A DNA stretch of 41,216 nt from Bradyrhizobium sp. 164 (GCF_023073715.1 NZ_JADPKA010000114.1:1-41216), one strand, 5' to 3'; shown: positions 25,817 through 33,716, counted from the first letter of the stretch. The notes: generated by a model not told the origin, from the sequence alone. Numbers and translations: made by a program.

Positions 25817-28045
25817 ATGTGCGGGGGCACGGCAGTGCGTACGGTCCTGTTGCGGTTATTTTCCGCCACAGCTTCGTCTGCCGTCCTGATGCTGCCCGCA
25901 GAGGCGCAGGAACGCACGGCGGCTTCGCCTGACCAGCTCCCTCCGGTCACAGTCTCTTCGCCCGGTGCGGGGTTGCCCAAGCGCGTGGCCCGATCGAAGC
26001 CGGCGCAAAATCGCGGCGCACGAAGCAGAGCCGTTCTCCGCCCCGAGCAACCGCAGTCTGCTTCGCAAGGCTCCGGCGGCGTTACGCCTGCAGCTTCATC
26101 CGACGGCACGGGCACCCTGCAGCCCTCTGCAGCCAGCGCTATCCGCTTCACTGGTGCCGAGGTCAATGCAGTGCCCTTCACGCGGCCCGGCGAAGCTCTG
26201 GAAATCGTGCCCGGCCTGATCGTCACCCAGCACTCCGGCGAGGGCAAAGCCAACCAGTATTTCCTGCGCGGCTTCAATCTCGATCACGGCACTGATCTTG
26301 CCCTCACCGTGGACGGTATGCCCGTCAACATGCCGACTCACGGCCACGGGCAGGGCTATGCTGACGTCAATTTCCTCATCCCCGAATTGATCCGGTCGGT
26401 GAATGTCCGCAAAGGGCCGTACTACGCCGACGTCGGCGACTTCGGCTCCGCCGGTACGGTCGGGATCGACTACATCAGCAAGCTGCCAAAGAACATCGCA
26501 GAAATGACTTTCGGCAGTTTCGGATATCGCCGCGGCGTTGCAGCCGCATCGACCGCCGTCGGCGACGGCACGCTCCTCGCGGCGATCGAAGGCACCAAAT
26601 ACGACGGCCCGTGGGATGTGCCGGACGATGTCCGGAAAATAAACAGCGTGATGCGCTATAGCCAAGGCACTGAGACCGATGGCTTCATGCTCACCGGCAT
26701 GGCCTATTCCAATGCCTGGAATTCGACCGATCAGGTCGCTCAGCGTGCGATCGATCAGGGTATTATCGGCCGCCTTGGTTCGCTCGATCCTACCGACGGC
26801 GGCGTCTCCAGCCGCTTCAGCCTGTCCGGCAATTTTGCGCATTCCAGCGAGTACGGCCAGACCAAGGTCAGCGCCTACGTCATTCGCTCCGACCTGCAGC
26901 TCTACAACAATTTCACCTATTTTCTCGACAAACCCATCAACGGCGATCAGTTCAATCAACTTGATCGCCGTACCATCGCCGGCTTTGACGCGCGGCACAC
27001 CTTTGATTGGCGATTTTCGGGGCTGGAGACGCAAACCCGCATCGGCCTGCAGAGCCGATACGACGACATTCAGGTTGGACTTTTCAAGACCGAGCAACGC
27101 AACTGGCTTTCGACGGTGCGCGAGGACCGTGTGCAGGAAGGTGATGTCGGGATCTGGACCGACACTACCACCCGCTGGACCGACTGGCTGCGGACCACCT
27201 TCGGTATCCGCGAAGATTTCTTCAGCGGACATGTGCTGAGCGACACGCCAGAGAATTCCGGCAATGCGCAGGCTTCGATGGCGAGTCCGAAGGGAGGCAT
27301 CGTGCTTGGGCCCTGGTTCAAGACCGAATTCTACGGCAATACGGGCTATGGTCTGCACAGTAACGACATGCGCGGCGTCACCATCACCGTCGATCCCAAT
27401 GACAAGGTGACCCTGCTCGATCGCGTGCCGCTGCTGGTGCGTTCGCGTGGTGCGGAAGTCGGTGTCCGCACGAAGGCGATTGAGGGTCTCACTAGCTCGG
27501 TTGCGGTTTTTGTGCTCGATTTCGACTCCGAACTCCTGTTTGTCGGTGATGCCGGCACAACTGAGCCGAGCCGACCGAGCCAGCGCGTCGGCGTCCAATG
27601 GGTCAACCAGTACAAACCGGTGCCCTGGTTGTCGTTCGATCTCAACGTCGCCTACACGAAGGCGCGTTTCACCGATTTCGACGTCGCTGGCGACCGCATA
27701 CCGGGCGCACCGGCATGGGTGGGAAGCGCCTCCATTGTCCTCGGCTGCGAAACCGGCTGGTTCGGCGCCCTGAAGACACGCTATTTCGGCCCGCGGCCTC
27801 TCATCGAGGACGACAGCGTTCGCTCGCTCTCCTCGCTCATTTTCAACGCACGCGCTGGCTATCGCTTCGACAATGGCCTGCGGGTGCAGCTCGACGTGCT
27901 CAATCTCTTCGACGCGCAGACCAATCAGATCGAATACTACTACCTGTCACGCCTGCCGGGCGAGCCGATCGAGGGAGTCGCCGACCGCCACGTGCACCCC
28001 GCCGAGCCGCTCGCGGTGCGGTTGACGATCGCGGGACGATTCTGA
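25817..28045 (+). CDS. TonB-dependent outer-membrane receptor, probably for nickel, 742 residues
   Basis: An N-terminal signal peptide (to about residue 32, LMLPAEAQE) is followed by a linker and a plug domain (about 110-235). The plug carries EALEIVPGLIVTQHSGEG and a histidine-rich loop, NMPTHGHGQGYADVN, that could contact a metal. The rest is a 22-strand-type barrel ending in a C-terminal phenylalanine (LTIAGRF), the usual assembly signal. It would import a ligand across the outer membrane using TonB energy. The ligand cannot be read from the protein, but the perfect NikR operator 58 bases upstream points to nickel or a nickel chelate. Starts at 25817 (ATG) or 25835 (GTG) are both possible. 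No partner transporter genes remain nearby. Confidence 0.9.
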   Translation: MCGGTAVRTVLLRLFSATASSAVLMLPAEAQERTAASPDQLPPVTVSSPGAGLPKRVARSKPAQNRGARSRAVLRPEQPQSASQGSGGVTPAASSDGTGTLQPSAASAIRFTGAEVNAVPFTRPGEALEIVPGLIVTQHSGEGKANQYFLRGFNLDHGTDLALTVDGMPVNMPTHGHGQGYADVNFLIPELIRSVNVRKGPYYADVGDFGSAGTVGIDYISKLPKNIAEMTFGSFGYRRGVAAASTAVGDGTLLAAIEGTKYDGPWDVPDDVRKINSVMRYSQGTETDGFMLTGMAYSNAWNSTDQVAQRAIDQGIIGRLGSLDPTDGGVSSRFSLSGNFAHSSEYGQTKVSAYVIRSDLQLYNNFTYFLDKPINGDQFNQLDRRTIAGFDARHTFDWRFSGLETQTRIGLQSRYDDIQVGLFKTEQRNWLSTVREDRVQEGDVGIWTDTTTRWTDWLRTTFGIREDFFSGHVLSDTPENSGNAQASMASPKGGIVLGPWFKTEFYGNTGYGLHSNDMRGVTITVDPNDKVTLLDRVPLLVRSRGAEVGVRTKAIEGLTSSVAVFVLDFDSELLFVGDAGTTEPSRPSQRVGVQWVNQYKPVPWLSFDLNVAYTKARFTDFDVAGDRIPGAPAWVGSASIVLGCETGWFGALKTRYFGPRPLIEDDSVRSLSSLIFNARAGYRFDNGLRVQLDVLNLFDAQTNQIEYYYLSRLPGEPIEGVADRHVHPAEPLAVRLTIAGRF

Positions 28046-28452
28046 CAAAAAACACACCGAAGTCCACTAGGTGTACCAATCGTGATTTCACCGACGAGTG
28101 CGTGCACGTCCGCTGCAGGTCAATCGTGTCGGTTTGCCCGTGAGGCTTTGACTTCCGGTCTAGCGGATAAGCGGACGTACCGAGCGGCCGCTGCTGGCGT
28201 CTCGCACGACGCCGCCTGCATCGAGCTTCTCCGGAGCCGGCGAGGCCTGACGCGCACGCCCCTGTCCTTCTTGATGGTGGCGCAGCGCGCCCCCGTTCTA
28301 GCGATCGTGGCCGCCTTCCCGCAAGGCGCGAAGAAAGCCGCCGACGGACGCCTCCCGAGAAGCTCGCGTTACCCAGCCGGTGGTTCTGGCCTCACCAGCG
28401 AGGATTTGAGATCGTAGACGGGTGCGGCGTCGCTTTCGCCCTGAACGCGGGC
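28046..28452. other. Intergenic, no gene seen
   Basis: About 400 bases downstream of the receptor with no supportable gene on either strand. Confidence 0.5.
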
Positions 28453-28677
28453 CTAGCGGCCTGAAACACGGTGGGAAGGCGCTGCGCCTTGCACCGGTAA
28501 CGAGTTGCTGTGTAGGCCACCGTTCCGGCAAGGTGTCCTCGCAGACCCGCGTAGACGAGTCAGTTCCGACCATGCCAGCGCGGCGGTGATCCATCTCTGC
28601 CGTTCTAGCCCATCGGCTTCGGCGGCAAGCTTCATCGCCGCGACGGCCTCGCGCTTGGGGTCGTACTGGAGATCCAT
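28453..28677 (-). CDS. Small hypothetical protein, 74 residues, 3' end doubtful
   Basis: The first 45 residues (MDLQYDPKREAVAAMKLAAE, then EADGLERQRWITAALAWSELTRLR) look like a real helical small protein of a type I associate with Bradyrhizobium. The last 30 residues are arginine, serine and proline rich and look like read-through in a wrong frame. No strong ribosome-binding site is visible before the ATG at 28677. It could be a 3'-truncated gene. Confidence 0.45.
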   Translation of the reverse strand: MDLQYDPKREAVAAMKLAAEADGLERQRWITAALAWSELTRLRGSARTPCRNGGLHSNSLPVQGAAPSHRVSGR

Positions 28678-28817
28678 GGATGCAATATAGTTGCAGATCG
28701 TAAACGATCACGCACCAGTGTGACCGTAGCAATCCGGGGTCGGCAACCATACGCGGCTGCTGTCTAGCCGTCCGGACATGCCCCGCCCATCCGCCCACTC
28801 CTTCGGCGCGCAGCCGG

Positions 28818-29423
28818 CTAAGGAGAGCGAGCCGCTTCCCGCTTTTCGGTCGTCGATGTGAGGTGACCGCGGAGACCGGCTGAAGCGTAGATGCGGATTG
28901 CGCAGGATACCTCGGTTTTCCATTCGAAGTGTCGGATGACGGTCTTGCGGTTGAACGATCCGGCCGTGCTGATCAGTTGAAGGGAGCCAACCATTTGCTC
29001 GACCCGGCCGGCCCTTCCCAAAGGCAGGAGCAAGCGCTCACAATCGATCGTATGGCCGCCGCTGTTGTAGGTCGAAAACACGCTGTAGGTGGCGCAGCCG
29101 CTGGTCACGCATTGCTCGGCGGCGGCTAAACCGAACTCCTTCAAGGCTGGTGGAAGAACCTCTTCCATCGATTTCCCGGCCCAGCTCGAATTGAAGACCT
29201 CTCCAACGCTGGCACCTTGGTAAAGCGCGCGAAATGTGTGCCCGTCTCCCCGCCGCTCAACGCTCCAGATGATGAGCTGTTTTGGGTCATGCAGCCGCGC
29301 TTCCGGCCTGAACTGATCGAGCGAAGGAAAGGGCAGATCGCCGGCCGTGCGTGCCCAGTACCGGCACATGGCCTGCTGACTGATGGACTTCACATCGGCG
29401 AATGAACCGTCCGTGTATTGCAT
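28818..29423 (-). CDS. PAS_5-type sensor-domain protein, 201 residues
   Basis: The ATG at 29423 is chosen over a farther upstream frame because GGGAG lies a few bases before it and similarity begins there (MQYTDGSFADVKSISQQAMC). The core matches the alphaproteobacterial PAS_5 family: RPEARLHDPKQLIIWSVERR, then FRALYQGASVGEVFNSSWAGKS, and CERLLLPLGRAGRVEQMVGS with LQLISTAGSF. These are single-domain proteins with a PAS-like ligand pocket and no output domain, cytoplasmic, of unknown function. No operon partner is visible. Several cysteines occur (QCVTSGCATYSVF). Confidence 0.82.
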   Translation of the reverse strand: MQYTDGSFADVKSISQQAMCRYWARTAGDLPFPSLDQFRPEARLHDPKQLIIWSVERRGDGHTFRALYQGASVGEVFNSSWAGKSMEEVLPPALKEFGLAAAEQCVTSGCATYSVFSTYNSGGHTIDCERLLLPLGRAGRVEQMVGSLQLISTAGSFNRKTVIRHFEWKTEVSCAIRIYASAGLRGHLTSTTEKREAARSP

Positions 29424-29695
29424 GGCTCCCAAACCTACATGCCACAGCGTTAACGAGCCGTAGTTCGGCTTGCCTTGGCGCGACGATATGCCCCTGTAGC
29501 TCGCAGGCCGGTGGAACAGCGGCGCCCACAGGGAACGCTCGCGCTCGGCAGCCCTTTCGCGAGTGCCCCCGCAACAGGATCCGACTGCACCGACGCTCCC
29601 GAAAAGCCCGTGAATTGCTTGTGTTCCGGATATCGCGTGACCGGCGCCCCCGGTATTGTGGGCTGACGCGGCACCTGCCCTCACCACGAGAAGAG

Positions 29696-29985
29696 ATGTT
29701 TCAAAACGCATCGGACCTGGCCGCGATGGCCCAAGCCTTGAGCCGGTCGACGGACTACCGGGTGCTGCGCCGCCTGGTGCCGCGGCCGACGTCGATGCCG
29801 GCCTCAGGACAGGAAACGAGGATCGGGATCCTGCTCGACACCGAAACCACCGGCCTCGACCACCGAAAAGACGAACTCATCGAGCTGGGCATGGTCAAGT
29901 TCGACTACACGCCGAACGGGCGCATCATTGGTGTCAGGGACACGTTCTCCGCCTTCAACGAGCCGTCCGAGCCCATCCCGACCTG
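29696..29985 (+). pseudogene. 3'-5' exonuclease (DnaQ-like), N-terminal third only
   Basis: From the ATG at 29696, after a weak GAAGAG, the frame encodes MFQNASDLAAMAQALS, then RVLRRLVPRP and IGILLDTETTGLDHRKDELI with ELGMVKFDY. The DTETTG motif is the first exonuclease motif (Exo I) of the DEDD family. After FNEPSEPIPT, at about 29983, the sequence departs from the family. The ExoII and ExoIII motifs, about 200 residues, are missing. The frame runs on to 30064 with unrelated sequence. A full-length member of the family would be about 300 residues. Confidence 0.72.
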
Positions 29986-30054
29986 TGCGCAGGGGCTTTG
30001 CCTCCAACCATTGGACGCCCGAGGTGCACGTAACAGCCGTCTGGCCGCGCCTGC

Positions 30055-30171
30055 ATGCAGTTGATTGAAAGCGCCGCGCGCACTGCTTTCCAGTCGCTTT
30101 GCGACCACTTTGACCCGCTCTGGCCGCAGCTATTCGGCTGGGAAGATCGAAAGGAGGTGAATCAATCCTAG
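30055..30171 (+). CDS. Possible 38-residue peptide
   Basis: MQLIESAARTAFQSLCDHFD then PLWPQLFGWEDRKEVNQS. The composition looks protein-like, but no ribosome-binding site is clear and no family is recognised. It could be the tail of a gene broken by the junction at about 29985. A near-perfect Shine-Dalgarno sequence (AAGGAGGTGA, 30151-30160) lies inside its 3' end. Confidence 0.25.
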   Translation: MQLIESAARTAFQSLCDHFDPLWPQLFGWEDRKEVNQS

Positions 30172-30264
30172 CCGTCCTTTAGGCGCAACAGCCGGGCGAG
30201 GGCGGAACCATACCGCTCGGCTGAAGCGCATAGACCCACCCAAACCTCACAATCGAGAGACGAT

Positions 30265-30369
30265 ATGAGCAACGCGGTAGCAATCGCGAGGCAATGGGAA
30301 TCTGCGTCCTGTTCGCCCGCAAACACAAACCAGCGCCTCCCCTCTTTGGCAAAAATCGGGGAGGCCTGA
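30265..30369 (+). CDS. Possible 34-residue leader peptide
   Basis: The ATG at 30265 follows GAGAGACG, and the frame ends at 30369, two bases before the GTG start at 30372. Its stop therefore overlaps the ribosome-binding region of the next gene. Coding is plausible only from this spacing. Confidence 0.3.
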   Translation: MSNAVAIARQWESASCSPANTNQRLPSLAKIGEA

Positions 30370-30371
30370 CT

Positions 30372-30637
30372 GTGGCAGACGAGAACACGTTCGAACCATT
30401 CGCGATCGTTGACCAGTTTTGCGAGACGCTGGTGCGCATCGACAACCTGGGCCTTGCCGCCGGCTGGTCTTCGCCGTGCGAGATCCTTCGGGCGGTGAAC
30501 GCATGCGAGCCGTGACAGCTAAGCTGATCATGAGCGCTGAGGCCATCTTTGAGATCGGCCGCATGATGCAGGAGCAGGCCCCTACCACTGAGATGCTTGC
30601 CGCCTATCATCCGCGGCTCGACAGCCTCCCGAACTGA
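30372..30637 (+). pseudogene. Conserved small protein, single-base frameshift
   Basis: GGGGAGG (30357-30363) precedes the GTG start at 30372. The N-terminal part (ENTFEPFAIVDQFCETLVRIDN) is in one frame. The remainder (GPCRRLVFAVRDPSGGERM, then KLIMSAEAIFEIGRMMQEQA and LDSLPN) is in another. Restoring one G in the run at about 30449-30452 joins them into an 88-residue protein of a family I recall from Bradyrhizobium. Function unknown; the C-terminal helix-rich half is well preserved, so the frameshift is recent or is a sequence error. Confidence 0.7.
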
Positions 30638-30726
30638 GGGAAGGGAGCGCGCCTGTTCATTGAGCGCGCTCCTAAACACTCCGATGATATTGCGACTGCG
30701 ACTCAGTGTTGATCGCGTCGAATGCG

Positions 30727-30811
30727 GAATCCTGATGGAGCCGATTGTCGCTTCGTTGCCGCGATTCAGGATTCGGCTCCGCGTTGCGCATTTCGCGCTT
30801 TGACAGCGAAA
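30727..30811 (+). promoter_or_regulatory. Structured leader of the phage-like operon
   Basis: GAATCCTGA (30727-30735) pairs with TCAGGATTC (30766-30774), and GGAGCCGA (30737-30744) pairs with TCGGCTCC (30773-30780). The order a-b-a'-b' is interleaved, so the two pairings are either alternatives or a pseudoknot. Next, TTTCGC (30791-30796) pairs with GCGAAA (30806-30811), which holds the ribosome-binding region of the gene at 30821. This suggests translation control, but no known riboswitch is recognised. Confidence 0.4.
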
Positions 30812-30820
30812 GAAGACCGA

Positions 30821-31099
30821 ATGACAAAGAACAGGTTAACCGACCTCAACGACCATCTTTTCGCGCAATTAGAGCGGCTCGGAAACGAGGATCTGACAAC
30901 CGAGCAAATCGAAACGGAAGTTAAGCGTGGGAACGCTGTTGTAGCAGTTGCGGACCAAATATTGCGTCGCGCTACGCTGCAAGTGCAGGCCGCGAAGATC
31001 ATCTCCGACCATGGCTTAGACCCGAGGTCGCATCTGCCGCAGGTCGAGATAAACCCCCTGAACAAGGCCCTCAAGGCTTTGAATGGAACAAAGCAATGA
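30821..31099 (+). CDS. Phage-like hypothetical protein, 92 residues
   Basis: The ATG at 30821 follows GAAAGAAG. MTKNRLTDLNDHLFAQLERL is followed by GNEDLTTEQIETEVKRG, then AVVAVADQILRRATLQVQAA. This resembles a small helical protein common near replication or regulatory genes of temperate phages, often next to the two genes that follow here. Its role is unknown to me. It overlaps the next gene by four bases (ATGA), so the set is translationally coupled. Confidence 0.75.
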   Translation: MTKNRLTDLNDHLFAQLERLGNEDLTTEQIETEVKRGNAVVAVADQILRRATLQVQAAKIISDHGLDPRSHLPQVEINPLNKALKALNGTKQ

Positions 31100-31413
31100 A
31101 GCCGCGACGCAAAACCTCACGCAAGTCGTGGGCTATGGCCCCGGGGATGACACCAGCATTGGCTGGCCGTTTCGAGCGGGGGATGACGCGAGGCGATACC
31201 GTCAAGCATCTCACGAGTCCAGACCGCAAGACGTATGTAGTGCCGGCCTCCCGCTACAAGGTGCACTGTGGCATGCATCCGGCATGGGCGAGGCGCATCG
31301 CGAAACTCAACAAGAAAAACATCAGCATAAAGAAAAGGGACGGCAGCGATCGTCGTGCCTTGACGCAAGAATATTGTCTCAAGGGGCTTCACCGCATGAC
31401 GGGGAGAATGTGA
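31096..31413 (+). CDS. Phage-like basic protein, 105 residues
   Basis: It starts at the ATG overlapping the previous stop. The protein is strongly basic (MKPRRKTSRKSWAMAPGMTP), with VHCGMHPAWARRIAKLNKKN and a C-terminal RRALTQEYCLKGLHRMTGRM. That composition would suit nucleic-acid binding, but no domain is recognised. It ends at 31413, one base into the next start. Belongs to the compact operon 30821-31844. Confidence 0.65.
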   Translation: MKPRRKTSRKSWAMAPGMTPALAGRFERGMTRGDTVKHLTSPDRKTYVVPASRYKVHCGMHPAWARRIAKLNKKNISIKKRDGSDRRALTQEYCLKGLHRMTGRM

Positions 31414-31844
31414 TGATCGTCAACGCTATCGGTCATCGTCGGTGTCGAACATGCCACTACGCCGCAGCGGCGGGGCATCCTATGCCGGTTGAGAAGGTCG
31501 AGGAAATCAAAGGAGCGGTAGCTAACGGCGCGACCTTTAACCAGATATGTCACGGCTACCCGGCCGGCGGTGGGGAAATCGACCGTTCGCTGATACTCAC
31601 CACAGGACCCAAGTTGCAGCGACAACGCAGGCTCGATCCTGAGTTCGATGAGTTCGTCTCGAAACACTTCGAGGCTAACAGTTTCATCGGGCAACTCCTC
31701 CGTCACAACAAAGACGCGCCAGAAGAGATGAAGGCGACGCTGCGTCTGATCGGCAAGATAAGGCACAAAGTCAAAGCATCGGGCGCGCAACTGCCTCGCC
31801 TTCACGAGCAACGCCCAAGAGTGCGTTTGCGATCACGTTGCTGA
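31413..31844 (+). CDS. Phage-like protein with N-terminal CxxC, 143 residues
   Basis: GGGGAG (31401-31406) and the overlap with the previous stop set the start at 31413. The N-terminus has HRRCRTCHYAAAAGHPMPVEK, a CxxC-H pattern that may bind zinc, followed by EEIKGAVANGATFNQICHGYP, helix-turn-helix-like in layout. The middle, RRLDPEFDEFVSKHFEANS, is shared, by recollection, with phage proteins of unknown function. The end is very basic. A perfect 10-bp hairpin follows nine bases after the stop, closing the operon. Confidence 0.7.
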   Translation: MIVNAIGHRRCRTCHYAAAAGHPMPVEKVEEIKGAVANGATFNQICHGYPAGGGEIDRSLILTTGPKLQRQRRLDPEFDEFVSKHFEANSFIGQLLRHNKDAPEEMKATLRLIGKIRHKVKASGAQLPRLHEQRPRVRLRSRC

Positions 31845-31852
31845 ATAACATG

Positions 31853-31875
31853 GGCTCCCTCCAAAGGAGGGAGCC
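31853..31875. terminator. Perfect 10-bp hairpin after the phage-like operon
   Basis: GGCTCCCTCC, loop AAA, GGAGGGAGCC. No T-run follows, so termination efficiency is uncertain; it may also protect the 3' end. Confidence 0.6.
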
Positions 31876-31913
31876 AGGCGGGCAGCACAGTACGGTGTCT
31901 ACATACTATGCAG

Positions 31914-31937
31914 GCCCGCCGGTTCACGCCGGCGGGC
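31914..31937. repeat. Hairpin with TTCACG loop, copy 1
   Basis: GCCCGCCGG, loop TTCACG, CCGGCGGGC, a perfect 9-bp stem. A second copy with the same loop lies at 37813-37830 (CGCCGG/CTGGCG). The conserved loop suggests a dispersed repeat family rather than chance. Confidence 0.6.
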
Positions 31938-31989
31938 GCCTCTCAACGACCTATCCGAAATCTTGGAGGTCCGATCACAGCGACCTGAA

Positions 31990-32014
31990 GGAACCCACCC
32001 GGAACTTTCGCGTT
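31990..32014 (+). promoter_or_regulatory. EcfG-type (general stress sigma factor) promoter
   Basis: GGAAC (31990-31994), 16 bases, CGTT (32011-32014), matching the sigma-EcfG consensus. The 66-residue gene at 32050 begins 35 bases downstream. Confidence 0.6.
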
Positions 32015-32049
32015 TGGATGGTCGGTTTCATCATCGTGGAGAGAAAGCC

Positions 32050-32250
32050 ATGGGATCGCGCCGCCAGGTTGTGCAATTGTCCTCGCTAGAAACACGGCTT
32101 GCCGAAGAGGCGAAGCGCCTCCGCGAGGAAGCTAAGTCGCTTCCACATGGTAGCGCGCGGGAGGACATGATCCGCAAAGCCCGCCAAGCCGAAACCGGAT
32201 CGCACATAAGCGAATGGCTGAGATCCCCCGGCCTACAGCCACCGGAATAG
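32050..32250 (+). CDS. 66-residue small protein family, copy 1
   Basis: The ATG at 32050 follows GGAGAGAAAG. MGSRRQVVQLSSLETRLAEE begins a helix that continues as AKRLREEAK. The C-terminal half has the family signature R-K-A-R-Q-A-E-T then SHISEWLRSPGLQPPE. Two further copies of the same length are encoded at 37576 and 40755; WL-SPGL is invariant in all three. The protein is soluble, helical and of unknown function. This copy has an EcfG-type promoter, suggesting a stress role. The family is frequent in bradyrhizobia, as I recall. Confidence 0.8.
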   Translation: MGSRRQVVQLSSLETRLAEEAKRLREEAKSLPHGSAREDMIRKARQAETGSHISEWLRSPGLQPPE

Positions 32251-32361
32251 CCGCCCTCGAACTTCCGAGCCTGCCCTCTTTTGGAGACGCCTATAACTTA
32301 GGCTATTTGGAACTTGTGTATACTTTGGCACTTAGTGAGTCCTCTCGGCGAGGGCAGTACC

Positions 32362-32544
32362 GTGGACCGCGATTTTAAGAACGAAGTCTTTTCCAGCTAT
32401 CAGCCAAATCCAGCCAAGCCATGTAGTCACTGTGGCCGAAGGCCAGCCCTCGCGGTGAAGATGCTCAACACCCAGACCGGCGGGGTCGTCCGCATGTTCA
32501 AGTGCCAGTGCGGCGAGCAGACTTGGACCGAGGACAAAGAGTAA
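32362..32544 (+). CDS. Zinc-ribbon small protein, 60 residues
   Basis: The GTG at 32362 is chosen because GAGGG (32350-32354) precedes it. The protein has CSHCGRRPAL near residue 18 and KCQCGEQTWTEDKE at the end, four cysteines arranged like a small zinc ribbon. Function unknown. CCTC (32341-32344) can pair with GAGG in the ribosome-binding site (32350-32353). A hairpin follows the stop directly. Confidence 0.65.
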   Translation: MDRDFKNEVFSSYQPNPAKPCSHCGRRPALAVKMLNTQTGGVVRMFKCQCGEQTWTEDKE

Positions 32545-32545
32545 G

Positions 32546-32564
32546 GTCGCCTCAGTTGGCGGTC
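32546..32564. terminator. Hairpin between convergent small genes
   Basis: CGCC, loop TCAGTT, GGCG (32548-32561), with a short T-stretch after it. Located between the zinc-ribbon gene and the convergent gene ending at 32567. The word GCCTCAGTTGGCGG is nearly repeated in the terminator at 37784. Confidence 0.5.
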
Positions 32565-32566
32565 TT

Positions 32567-32859
32567 TCATTGATCCCGCTTTAACTTGCGGCGTTCCCAG
32601 TGCGGCTCTTTGCCTTTCGGGTTAAGCTCCGGGGCGTAGTGTCGGTTCAGAGCCCGCATGATGCCGATCCGCGCGAACATCGTCGGGCCGCCACCTTCGG
32701 CTACCAGGATCAGGGCCTCCATCGCGGCTCGCCATTCAGGCGCGGCGTGCTCCTTCTTCGGCAGCTTAGAGATGTACTCGCCCGCATCGAGCAATGTCGC
32801 TAGCGTGCGCCGTCCACCTCGATCGGATCTTCGAAAGGCCGCCCCCAGCCTTTGGTCAT
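32567..32859 (-). pseudogene. Conserved small protein, single-base frameshift
   Basis: From the ATG at 32859, MTKGWGRPFEDPIEVDG is read in one frame. From RTLATLLDAGEYISKLPKKE onward (through APEWRAAMEALILVAEGGGP and IGIMRALNRHY to HWERRKLKRDQ) it is in another. One missing C at about 32806-32809 (GGCGC in place of GGCCGC on the coding strand) explains the break. The restored product of about 97 residues is of a widespread bradyrhizobial family of unknown function. Confidence 0.72.
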
Positions 32860-33001
32860 TTCGTCTTGGCCGGTGCCGCCAGATTCGGATTTTTCATTTA
32901 CGATAGATTTCAGGAAAGGCGTGGGCGACCCGCGGCGCGTCTTCGATTCAGCGAGTGAATTGATCGCCGGGTTTGAGGCATTCGATAGTGCTGTCGTCGC
33001 A

Positions 33002-33500
33002 TCAATCGATACCAAGACTCAGACCCTGATGGTTCTTGAAGACGTGCAGTCCGGGCCCGATCTCGCCGCGCTCGAACGGCGCGACGGTGATTCCGTCCGG
33101 CCGGCGGGCAACAGCCGCGCCAGGTTGGTCTTGCGCAGGTGCAGCGGGAGCTGCCGGAGATCATCCCCTTCCATAGCGAGAACGTCGAAAGCGTAGAGCT
33201 GAACCTCGTGCTCGTGCTTGCGACTGTGCAGCGCGTTAAGTCGGAGACGCCATCGACGCCGAGAATGACCGCTTCCCCGTCAACGACGAAATGCTTCTGT
33301 CGGTTCTTCAAAGCGGCTTCGGCAACCCACGGATAGCGCCTGGTCCAGTCGGTGCCGTTGCGAGAGAACAGCCGCACGCGCTCGTTCTCCCGGATGACCA
33401 GCATCCGGTAGCCATCGTGTTTGACTTCGTGAATCCAGTCCGGTCCCGAGGGGACCCGCTTTTCGGCTGTCGCCAGCCAAAGCTCGTACGCCATACGCAT
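33002..33500 (-). pseudogene. ATP-dependent DNA ligase, N-terminal part, two frameshifts
   Basis: The start at 33500 or 33494 gives MAYELWLATAEKRVPSGPDW, then the nucleotidyltransferase motif I EVKHDGYRMLV, with the lysine that would be adenylated, and HFVVDGEAVILGVDGVSD. The next segment (NALHSRKHEHEVQLYAFDVL, then LRQLPLHLRKTNLARLL) is in a second frame. RPDGITVAPFERGEIGPGL is in a third. After GEIGPGLHV similarity stops, so the later ligase motifs are missing. Such ligases act with Ku in non-homologous end joining in some rhizobia. This copy cannot be functional. Confidence 0.78.
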
Positions 33501-33614
33501 GTGCGATAGGAGCGTCAAAGCGTTTTGCGAGTCGGGAACAAACGGCAATGCACCCAGTTCTCACTGTGCTCCGGCTTCAAGCCCCCTGCAGACCGGAGTA
33601 TTTGATCCCCGGCT

Positions 33615-33646
33615 CCTGCGCCTCCCCGACGCAGGGGCCGTTTTTA
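33615..33646 (+). terminator. Rho-independent terminator-like hairpin
   Basis: CCTGCG, loop of nine bases, CGCAGG, then GGCCGTTTTTA. The plus-strand T-run fits transcription from the left, although no intact plus-strand gene precedes it. Confidence 0.5.
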
Positions 33647-33716
33647 TCGGAACGATCCGAAAAATGCATTGTTGGCGATCAACAGGGTGCTCCAGGCTGA
33701 TGGGAGATAACTTCCC

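Noticed and set aside
26096..27598. Minus-strand frame of 500 codons opposite the TonB receptor
   Set aside because: Shadow frame; the receptor reading is full length with signal peptide and C-terminal phenylalanine.
30150..30166. AAAGGAGGTGA followed by ATCAATCC, resembling the complement of the 16S rRNA 3' end
   Set aside because: It is a strong Shine-Dalgarno word but no start codon lies at the right distance, and the similarity to the rRNA end stops after 11 bases.
32303..32335. GGAAC near 32310 as a third EcfG-type promoter
   Set aside because: No CGTT at 16 or 17 bases; the same holds for GGAAC at 3789, 33650 and 37463.
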